Part shown: positions 1 through 4,162 of the stretch, piece by piece | How positions within the stretch are numbered: position 1 is the stretch's first letter | How the letters are laid out: the number at the start of each line of letters is the position of its first letter | DNA from: Gammaproteobacteria bacterium | Lineage (GTDB): Bacteria > Pseudomonadota > Gammaproteobacteria > Pseudomonadales > UBA7434 | DNA: 5,333 bases | Direction: 5' to 3' | Assembly: GCA_024280785.1 (NCBI GenBank) | Contig: JAJRPK010000042.1 | Location: forward strand, 1 to 5,333 | Notes under the pieces: model-generated | The model's input: only the letters and a program-made list of their open reading frames with translations | Databases searched by the model: none | What the model was told of the DNA's origin: nothing | Translations under genes and position numbers: made by a program

Positions 1-591
1 GTATTGGAATCGCCCATGTTGTGGGAGCCTATTCGATTTTTAGAAAGCTGCCCTTCTTCTGATGGTGCCTGTGCGATGGTTATTTGCAATGAAGAGCTGA
101 CGAGTAAATCGCCGCAAAAGCCGGGTTGGATATTGGGCACAGCGATGCGCAGTGAGACCATGACTTGTCGCGGGCGCGATGAAGTCAATCCCGATGCGGG
201 CCGTAAATGTGCGCAGGACCTTTATAGCCAAATTGGCGTGACTAATCCTCGCAAAGAAATCGATTGTGCCGAAATTTATGTGCCGTTTAGTTGGTACGAG
301 CCAATGTGGTTAGAGAATCTGGGCTTCGCTGAAGAAGGCGAGGGCTGGAAGTTAACCGAATCGGGTGCAACGAGTATGGAGGGGGATATTCCGTGGAACT
401 GTTCTGGCGGAGTGCTTTCGTCTAACCCCATTGGAGCATCGGGCATGATCCGCTTTGCCGAGGCTGTACGTCAAGTGAGAGGTACCGCTGAGGCTCATCA
501 AGTGGAGGGGGCTAAGTTGGCTATTGGTCACGCTTACGGCGCTAATGCGCAGTACTTTGCAATGTGGGGCGTCAGTTCTGAAAAGCCGTAA
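1..591 (+). CDS. Thiolase-domain (SCP2/acetyl-CoA acetyltransferase-like) protein, C-terminal part, 5' end outside window
   Basis: The reading frame is open from base 1, so 196 residues of the C-terminal half are visible and the true start lies upstream. Seen: SDGACAMVI near residues 20-28, an EIYVPFSWYEPMWLENLGF segment at 91-109, the thiolase C-terminal loop NCSGGVLSSNPIGASG at 133-148, and GHAYG at 176-180. This order matches the C-terminal thiolase domain of the SCP2/SCPx-like branch, whose members cleave, form or bind acyl-CoA thioesters in the cytosol, often in fatty acid or steroid side-chain breakdown. In classical thiolases the loop reads GHP and the last motif is CxGGG. Here Asn142 stands where the catalytic His is expected and His-Ala-Tyr-Gly replaces the Cys motif. 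I believe this is typical of a thiolase-domain subfamily that often works with a DUF35 OB-fold partner, but no partner is visible. The nucleophilic Cys would be upstream. Exact substrate unknown. Confidence 0.88.
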   Translation, partial: VLESPMLWEPIRFLESCPSSDGACAMVICNEELTSKSPQKPGWILGTAMRSETMTCRGRDEVNPDAGRKCAQDLYSQIGVTNPRKEIDCAEIYVPFSWYEPMWLENLGFAEEGEGWKLTESGATSMEGDIPWNCSGGVLSSNPIGASGMIRFAEAVRQVRGTAEAHQVEGAKLAIGHAYGANAQYFAMWGVSSEKP

Positions 592-624
592 TTACTAAGT
601 AGTTACTAAGTAGTTACTAATAGG
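592..624. repeat. 11-bp direct repeat right after the thiolase stop codon
   Basis: The unit TTACTAAGTAG occurs at 592-602 and 603-613, and a degraded third copy (TTACTAATAGG) follows at 614-624. The array begins at the base after the TAA stop. The third copy runs into the left side of the inverted repeat at 626. An inverted TTACTA (TAGTAA) recurs at 743-748 on the far side of that element, so the palindrome extends imperfectly to about 614-748. No function is evident; it may be slippage or a remnant of an insertion. Confidence 0.75.
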
Positions 625-625
625 A

Positions 626-737
626 CAGATGAAAAGGATACCCTTTATTTCAAGACACACATAAATATATCCCTATAGTTCGACGCTGGCATCCCTGCCA
701 GCAACGGTCTTGAAATAAAGGGTATCCTTTTCATCTG
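626..737. repeat. Perfect 31-bp inverted repeat with 50-nt centre (palindromic element, possibly MITE-like)
   Basis: The left arm 626-656 begins CAGATGAAAAGGATACCC. The right arm 707-737 is its exact reverse complement across all 31 bases. After a one-base mismatch two more pairs follow (623-624 with 739-740), and TTACTA/TAGTAA flanks pair further out. Each arm also holds a small palindrome of its own (AAAGG, four bases, CCTTT at 633-646 and its mirror). The 50-nt centre carries a separate hairpin. Possible readings are a non-autonomous mobile element with terminal inverted repeats, a REP-like intergenic repeat, or a transcript-end structure for the thiolase gene. It lacks the GC-rich stem plus T-run of a standard intrinsic terminator, and no clear target-site duplication is seen. 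The structure is certain; its nature is inference. Confidence 0.9.
685..702. repeat. 6-bp hairpin nested in the centre of the large inverted repeat
   Basis: GCTGGC (685-690) and GCCAGC (697-702) are perfect reverse complements around the loop ATCCCT. It sits off-centre: 28 bases lie between the left large arm and this hairpin but only 4 between it and the right arm. Short GC-rich palindromes with a GCATCC-type core are a common form of dispersed intergenic repeat in gammaproteobacterial genomes, so this core may be the REP-like part of the element. Confidence 0.75.
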
Positions 738-779
738 CCCAGTAGTAAGCGAGTTAAATTAGTTTGCTGCTATCAATAC

Positions 780-807
780 TTGATCTGCGCTAACGAAATC
801 AGATAAA
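780..807 (+). promoter_or_regulatory. Possible sigma70-type promoter upstream of the 13-bp array
   Basis: TTGATC at 780-785 resembles a -35 box, and GATAAA at 802-807 is a poor -10 box (four of six consensus bases) after a 16-base gap. If real, transcription would start near 814 and the 13-bp repeat array would lie in the leader of the crotonase mRNA. A rival -10 box, TATAAC at 884-889, has no matching -35 box; it would place the array upstream of the start site. The two readings give the array opposite roles, and I cannot choose between them from sequence alone. Confidence 0.22.
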
Positions 808-817
808 TCAAGTGGCT

Positions 818-882
818 AGATGATCGAAATAGATGATCGAAATAGATGATCGAAATAGATGATCGAAATAGATGACTGAAAA
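818..882. repeat. Tandem array of a 13-bp GATC-containing unit, four perfect copies plus a degraded fifth
   Basis: AGATGATCGAAAT is repeated without gaps or mismatches at 818-830, 831-843, 844-856 and 857-869. A diverged copy (AGATGACTGAAAA) follows at 870-882, where the GATC is lost. Each perfect unit has one GATC site, at 822-825, 835-838, 848-851 and 861-864, so the sites are spaced exactly 13 bp apart, somewhat more than one helical turn. The array ends 27 bases before the crotonase GTG start. Identical short units suggest recent expansion by slippage. Copy-number change would alter leader length or promoter spacing rather than the reading frame. Methylation-dependent binding is conceivable only if the host has a Dam-type methylase, which the window cannot show. 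Confidence 0.92.
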
Positions 883-896
883 ATATAACAGTAATA

Positions 897-903
897 CGAG
901 GAA
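897..903 (+). promoter_or_regulatory. Ribosome binding site supporting the GTG start of the crotonase gene
   Basis: CGAGGAA contains the Shine-Dalgarno core GAGG (898-901), eight bases before GTG at 910-912. The TTG that overlaps this start at 908-910 is in a different frame. The spacing and the lack of another good start nearby decide for GTG. Confidence 0.6.
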
Positions 904-909
904 TAAATT

Positions 910-1731
910 GTGAGTAAAGAATTAGACATTAGCACGAAGACTTGCATTATTGAAAGAGACGGCCAGACATTGATCGTCACTCTTAATCGCCCAGAGGCAA
1001 AAAATGCCTTTAATCCGGAAATGTTAATGGGGATGTATCGAGCGTGGCGTTTTCTGGATGAAGACGATGACTTGATGTGTGCGATACTAACCGCCAATGG
1101 CGACACCTTTTGTGCGGGAATGGATTTAAAAGCCGGTGCGGACGGTGAAAGCAATACCACTAACGAATTTATGGAGTTGATGGCCAAGGTCCCTAATGTT
1201 CACTGGCAAGCGTTGTTGCGTGATAACCGTCCGAGTAAGCCACTTATTTTAGCGGTAGAAGGTTATGCCTTAGCGGGCGGCACCGAAATATTGATGGGTA
1301 CTGATTTACGAATTGCCGCAGAGGACGCCACTTTTGGTGTGACTGAAGTAGCAAGGGGCCTTTATCCAATGGCTGGGACCAGTATTCGTTTGCCGCGCCA
1401 GATCCCTTATTGCCTAGCCGCAGAAATAGTATTGCTGGGACGACATATTACGGCCCAAGAAGCATTGGACTGGGGTTTGATAAATAGGATTGTAGGCAAA
1501 GGGCAAGCTTTGGCTGAAGCTAAACTAATGGCGGCAGAGCTATGCAAGACCGGTCCGATTGCGTTAAAGGCGGTTACCCGTTCTTTGCGTGAAATACAAA
1601 CGGACGTTGCCGAAGCAGACGCCATGCTTTTATCCGACGAATTAGCTAATCCTGTTTTTGCATCTGCCGATGCAAAAGAAGGGATGCGGGCATTTAAAGA
1701 AAAACGGCCAGCGGTGTTTACTGGAAAGTAA
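910..1731 (+). CDS. Enoyl-CoA hydratase/isomerase (crotonase) family protein
   Basis: A complete 273-aa protein, the usual length for a single-domain crotonase. Seen: an N-terminal strand and loop LIVTLNRPEAKNAF (21-34); the first oxyanion-hole motif FCAGMDL (67-73); the second one in GYALAGGTEI (118-127); and the FGVTEVARGLYP segment (142-153). Glu126 and Glu146 lie 20 residues apart, in the positions of the two catalytic glutamates of enoyl-CoA hydratase (144 and 164 in the rat enzyme). Hydratase chemistry, adding water to a trans-2-enoyl-CoA, is therefore plausible. The C-terminal DAKEGMRAFKEKRPAVFTGK is the standard family ending. It acts in the cytosol, probably as a trimer or hexamer as known for the family. 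The upstream thiolase-domain gene suggests a shared acyl-CoA or steroid breakdown pathway. The 178-base leader with repeats suggests it may have its own transcription start. The family is certain, the substrate unknown; an isomerase or other crotonase activity cannot be excluded. Confidence 0.93.
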   Translation: MSKELDISTKTCIIERDGQTLIVTLNRPEAKNAFNPEMLMGMYRAWRFLDEDDDLMCAILTANGDTFCAGMDLKAGADGESNTTNEFMELMAKVPNVHWQALLRDNRPSKPLILAVEGYALAGGTEILMGTDLRIAAEDATFGVTEVARGLYPMAGTSIRLPRQIPYCLAAEIVLLGRHITAQEALDWGLINRIVGKGQALAEAKLMAAELCKTGPIALKAVTRSLREIQTDVAEADAMLLSDELANPVFASADAKEGMRAFKEKRPAVFTGK

Positions 1732-1856
1732 GTGACTTTTGGATGGGGTGGAAATTGGAAATAGATTTAGTATGAACTAGCTTAGATTTTAGTTGGCAGA
1801 TTATAAGTGCCCATTTCGAAGTTATATAACAACGGTTTCTTAATGAACTACGGTAA

Positions 1857-1900
1857 CGTTAATTAATCAGTTTATCGTTGCCATAATACATTAATTAACG
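1857..1900. repeat. 11-bp inverted repeat across the end of the EamA gene, between convergent genes
   Basis: CGTTAATTAAT (1857-1867) and ATTAATTAACG (1890-1900) are perfect reverse complements separated by 22 bases. The right arm lies within the last codons of the leftward EamA gene and the left arm just past its stop. The arms are AT-rich and no T-run follows in the direction of transcription, so it is at best a weak terminator. A 10-bp palindrome GTTATATAAC is present at 1821-1830. The remainder of the 140-base convergent gap 1732-1871 shows no recognisable intrinsic terminator for either gene. Confidence 0.45.
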
Positions 1901-2777
1901 CACCCGCCATAATTAAACAGCCGCCCATTATAGTGGTTGTGACAGGAACTTCACTAAACCAGGCCCAGCCAATGAATACCGAAAAGATAACCTGGACGTA
2001 AGCATACGCCGTCGCTTTATTAGCATCAGCGCAATGCAAGGCTTTGGTTAAGCCGACTTGGCCCACTTGGGTAAATATACCCACCAGAACCAATAAACCT
2101 ATCGCAGCTAAACTTGGCACAACAAAATCACTGCCTAATAAAATAATGGAAATGGGCAAGGTGATAAAAGGAAAATAAAAAATAATAACCGAGCTATCTT
2201 CCGTTACGGTCAGCTTTTTGACAATAACATAAGCTACTGCACTACCAAAAGCGCCTAATAGTCCTGCTCCAATACTTAACCATGGATATTGTGCGCTACT
2301 TTTATCGAGTAAGCTGGTATCAAGTAAACTAGCACCGAGCAAATTAGGCTGAATCATAATAAACAAACCCAGTAAGCTAAATATGATGCAGCTAATAGTT
2401 GAGAGGTGTATTGTTTCTTTTAAAAACAATACCGCTAAGATAGCGGTAAACACCGGATGCAAATATTGCAAAATAGTTGCTTCGGCTAAGGGTAGGGTGG
2501 TAACGGCGTAATAAACGCAAATCAACGCGAATGCGCCGACAGTTCCGCGCGCAATAAGCCAAGGCTTATTGTTACCGAACATAGAAATTTTTTTACGCTT
2601 AATATCAACAAAACTAATTACGGCCGAAACAATGGCTCTTGCAGCAACAATTTCTAGTACAGGGATGCCATAGGTACTAACAGTTTTTACACAGGCTGCC
2701 ATTAAGGCAAAGCCGAGTGCAGATATAAGCATATACCAAGCACTAACAGGTACTGTAAGGTTTAAGTTGGCATTCAC
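1872..2777 (-). CDS. EamA/DMT-superfamily membrane transporter (10 TM)
   Basis: A 301-aa integral inner-membrane protein with two EamA repeats of about five helices each. By eye, helices lie near 12-31, 38-57, 72-92, 97-117, 126-144, then 166-186, 196-214, 223-243, 255-275 and 281-299. Typical family signs in the first half are AARAIVS (45-51), ARGTVGAFALICVYYAV (76-92) and PLAEATILQYLHPVFTAILAVLFLKE (96-121). The two halves are joined by a hydrophilic stretch with the near repeat SLLDTSLLDKS (150-160). Family members export or import small metabolites such as amino acids, nucleotides or cofactors; nothing here fixes the substrate. The start is GTG (2775-2777): an in-frame TAA lies 15 bases upstream, and the next in-frame Met (residue 16) would cut into the first helix. 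Its Shine-Dalgarno sequence is poor (GGG about nine bases before). It follows the VanZ-like gene after 73 bases and converges with the crotonase gene. Confidence 0.93.
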   Translation of the reverse strand: MNANLNLTVPVSAWYMLISALGFALMAACVKTVSTYGIPVLEIVAARAIVSAVISFVDIKRKKISMFGNNKPWLIARGTVGAFALICVYYAVTTLPLAEATILQYLHPVFTAILAVLFLKETIHLSTISCIIFSLLGLFIMIQPNLLGASLLDTSLLDKSSAQYPWLSIGAGLLGAFGSAVAYVIVKKLTVTEDSSVIIFYFPFITLPISIILLGSDFVVPSLAAIGLLVLVGIFTQVGQVGLTKALHCADANKATAYAYVQVIFSVFIGWAWFSEVPVTTTIMGGCLIMAGALINVLWQR

Positions 2778-2850
2778 AGAAAATACCCATTACACTAAGC
2801 TCTAGGGATCGACAAGCTCCAGCACCATATTAACCCGTTTACAGGCTTTG

Positions 2851-3180
2851 TTAAGAGCTTTTGCTATCGAATAGTATTTTGGTAAAAAGAATGGCAATAG
2901 CAACGCCTGCTGCGTTAGCTAGTAAGTCATAAGCTGACATCATACGGCCAGGCGTAAATGATTGGGCTATTTCCATTAAGCCGCTATAGCCCACAATACC
3001 AAGGCACAAATATAAATAGTGCTTTGGATTAGAAACCGCGCGATAACCGAGTAAGGCAAATATAAAATAAAGTATTAAATGGCCAGCCTTGTCCCAATTT
3101 TCTAGAGCGATGCCATCCATTGGTCGCAAGGACATAAATGTCACGAACACTGTGTAAATTATAAGAACTAAAATATTCAT
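2851..3180 (-). CDS. VanZ-like family membrane protein
   Basis: A 109-aa protein with four predicted membrane segments (about 2-19, 32-49, 55-72 and 84-104). The conserved VanZ-like pattern is clear: WDKAGHLILYFIFALLGY (29-46) with Asp30, Lys31, His34 and Tyr38, then LMEIAQSFTPGRMMSAYDLLANAAG (68-92) with Glu70, Gln73, Pro77-Gly78-Arg79, Ser82, Asp85, Asn89 and Gly92. The name comes from the teicoplanin-resistance accessory protein VanZ, but most short proteobacterial members are of unknown function and are not evidence of antibiotic resistance. The ATG start at 3178-3180 has no good Shine-Dalgarno sequence in front of it. The gene follows the methyltransferase-like gene after 62 bases. It is complete and has the common length for stand-alone members. 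Confidence 0.9.
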   Translation of the reverse strand: MNILVLIIYTVFVTFMSLRPMDGIALENWDKAGHLILYFIFALLGYRAVSNPKHYLYLCLGIVGYSGLMEIAQSFTPGRMMSAYDLLANAAGVAIAILFTKILFDSKSS

Positions 3181-3204
3181 AGAAAACGAACAGTTTTGGG
3201 TTTA

Positions 3205-3223
3205 GTGATTGTGGGTGTTAGCC
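3205..3223 (-). repeat. Motif copy 1 upstream of the VanZ-like gene
   Basis: Read on the minus strand this is GGCTAACACCCACAATCAC. A close relative, GGCTAAAACACCCATCAC, lies at 3731-3748 before the previous gene in transcription order. They share GGCTAA, a CACCC block and a terminal ATCAC, with small insertions and deletions. This copy ends 24 bases before its ATG and the other 29 bases before its own. The similar placement hints at a shared regulatory element, but the match is short and gapped. Confidence 0.3.
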
Positions 3224-3242
3224 AGGCCCTCTATATAGTATT

Positions 3243-3701
3243 TTAGAGCCATCTTCGCACTGACTTTTTGTACGATACGTAGGCCTCGCCAAACAGTGAT
3301 ATTAAAGCTTCTTCTTCTGGTTTAATTTGAAATTCTGTTATATAAATTACAAAAACAATTAGTATAAAAGCTGAAGGCAGGCTCCACAAAAATACAGACC
3401 AAGCAATAAGAAAAAATAATAAACCAACGTACATTGGGTTTCGTGTGATTTTGTATATACCAACAATAACAAGTGAAGATGCCTTATTGGGTGTCATGGG
3501 GTTGACGGTTGTCTCGGCTTTTTTAAAAGATAGTATTCCAGACGCGGAAAAAAACAGGCCAACACAAGCTAAAATAGATATAACGGGAATTCGAAATTGA
3601 AGCTCACTCTCTGTTGGCATCAATGCGGATAATAGCCACATTGATAGAGCGGCAATAATTGTTAATACAGGGGGTGGAACTTTAAGTTTAAGGCTAGACA
3701 T
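3243..3701 (-). CDS. Isoprenylcysteine carboxyl methyltransferase (ICMT/PEMT-like) family membrane protein
   Basis: A 152-aa protein with about four membrane segments (near 12-29, 37-57, 90-106 and 108-125). The C-terminal half carries the family signature: TTVNPMTPNKASSLVIVGIYKITRNPMY (64-91), including the invariant RNPMY at 87-91; then FQIKPEEEAL (124-132) with the Glu pair 129-130; and FGEAYVSYKKSVRRWL (137-152). In eukaryotic ICMT and related bacterial enzymes this region binds S-adenosylmethionine and the methyl acceptor. The bacterial homologues are mostly uncharacterised and their acceptor is unknown, so a methyltransferase role is inferred. The ATG at 3699-3701 has a good Shine-Dalgarno sequence, TAAGGAA (plus-strand 3707-3713). 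It lies 111 bases after the 78-aa gene and 62 bases before the VanZ-like gene, with no overlap that would suggest coupled translation. Confidence 0.92.
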   Translation of the reverse strand: MSSLKLKVPPPVLTIIAALSMWLLSALMPTESELQFRIPVISILACVGLFFSASGILSFKKAETTVNPMTPNKASSLVIVGIYKITRNPMYVGLLFFLIAWSVFLWSLPSAFILIVFVIYITEFQIKPEEEALISLFGEAYVSYKKSVRRWL

Positions 3702-3730
3702 AATGATTCCTTAGCGCATAAGTACGCTCT

Positions 3731-3748
3731 GTGATGGGTGTTTTAGCC
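3731..3748 (-). repeat. Motif copy 2 upstream of the ICMT-like gene
   Basis: The minus-strand sequence GGCTAAAACACCCATCAC is the partner of the motif at 3205-3223. It lies 29 bases before the ICMT-like ATG and just upstream of that gene's strong Shine-Dalgarno sequence. No known operator was recognised. Confidence 0.3.
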
Positions 3749-3758
3749 GTATTGCCAC

Positions 3759-3825
3759 AAAGGATACAGAGTAGCTAGAACAGCTGCTTTCCAATTGATA
3801 TGCTCTGAATATCTACTTATCCTTT
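3759..3825. repeat. Bulged inverted repeat at the 3' end of the 78-aa gene
   Basis: AAAGGATA (3759-3766) pairs with TATCCTTT (3818-3825). Directly inside, CAGAG (3767-3771) pairs with CTCTG (3803-3807), leaving a 10-base bulge on one side and a 31-base loop. The structure includes the TAG stop of the 78-aa gene (3813-3815). It could slow RNA decay or weakly end transcription, but no T-run follows on the minus strand, so it is not called a terminator. Confidence 0.35.
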
Positions 3826-4049
3826 AAGACAAAATAGCTAACAGCAGCAATTATACTTGCTATTAGCAACTCAAAAAAGAGCATTGAAACGTTTAGCGAT
3901 GCAACGCGAGACACGCTAAAAATAAACTCGTATCCGCTGTAAACCACAATTCCTGTATCACTCTGTACCACGTGAAAAGGAACGTACGTCACAATGGCTA
4001 ATAAAATCATCACATATAAAATGGCTACTACCTTTTGATAACTATTCAT
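3813..4049 (-). CDS. Small two-helix membrane protein, unknown function
   Basis: A 78-aa protein with two clear hydrophobic segments, residues 6-25 and 56-75. The loop between them contains YVPFHVV (22-28) and GYEFIFS (39-45), and LNVSMLFFELLIASIIAAV (52-70) leads into the second helix. The order (an N-terminal helix ending in an aromatic-proline motif, then a Y-x-FIFS motif, then a second helix entered by an LN-x-S-x-L-x-x-E-like run) resembles small conserved bacterial membrane proteins I have seen as hypothetical proteins, sometimes fused to zinc ribbons. No function can be given. Coding is supported by the ATG at 4047-4049 with an AGGA Shine-Dalgarno sequence six bases upstream, by the sensible membrane topology, and by its fit between same-strand neighbours. 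The gaps are 113 bases to the MipA-like gene before it and 111 bases to the next gene. Confidence 0.72.
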   Translation of the reverse strand: MNSYQKVVAILYVMILLAIVTYVPFHVVQSDTGIVVYSGYEFIFSVSRVASLNVSMLFFELLIASIIAAVSYFVLKDK

Positions 4050-4063
4050 AATTTATCCTGGAC

Positions 4064-4141
4064 ACATAACACAGAGGGAATGAGCAAAGATTAGCTGGTT
4101 CTTCACGCTTAGAAATTGCCTGTCCCTGCGGTATGTTAGCT
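4064..4141. repeat. Imperfect inverted repeat with TAAC/GTTA ends between the MipA-like and 78-aa genes
   Basis: The left side ACATAAC (4064-4070) then AGGGA (4075-4079) then GAGCAA (4082-4087) pairs with the right side TTGCC (4116-4120), TCCCT (4123-4127) and GTTAGCT (4135-4141). The pairs come in order but are separated by unpaired bases on both sides. The layout resembles an integron attC site: outer GTT/AAC boxes, inner boxes with extrahelical bases, and 78 bp in all. However, the outer boxes each break the RYYYAAC/GTTRRRY consensus and no other gap in the window holds a matching site. The pairing is seen; any attC identity is speculative, and a chance hairpin or a decay-stabilising structure is equally possible. 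Confidence 0.3.
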
Positions 4142-4162
4142 AAAGAGAAGTTTACAGAGCAA

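Noticed and set aside
40..231. Minus-strand 63-codon frame inside the thiolase gene
   Set aside because: It lies fully antisense to a clearly conserved thiolase domain and shows no family features.
626..737. Large inverted repeat as a standard Rho-independent terminator
   Set aside because: The stem is not GC-rich, the loop is 50 nt and no T-run follows the right arm. A role in transcript ending is not excluded, but the standard model does not fit.
816..1187. Minus-strand frame of 123 codons opposite the start of the crotonase gene
   Set aside because: It is a shadow of the crotonase coding sequence, and its repetitive N-terminus is only the translation of the 13-bp tandem array.
1407..1625. 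Minus-strand 72-codon frame inside the crotonase gene
   Set aside because: It lies antisense to conserved crotonase sequence, with no recognisable domain.
2851..3180. VanZ-like gene as a glycopeptide-resistance determinant
   Set aside because: Only the broad VanZ-like domain is present; no other van genes are nearby, and a Gram-negative host makes this role unlikely.
633..3767. AAAGGATAC shared between the large inverted repeat (633-641) and the hairpin at 3759-3767
   Set aside because: A nine-base match with unrelated flanks is likely to be chance in a 5-kb window.
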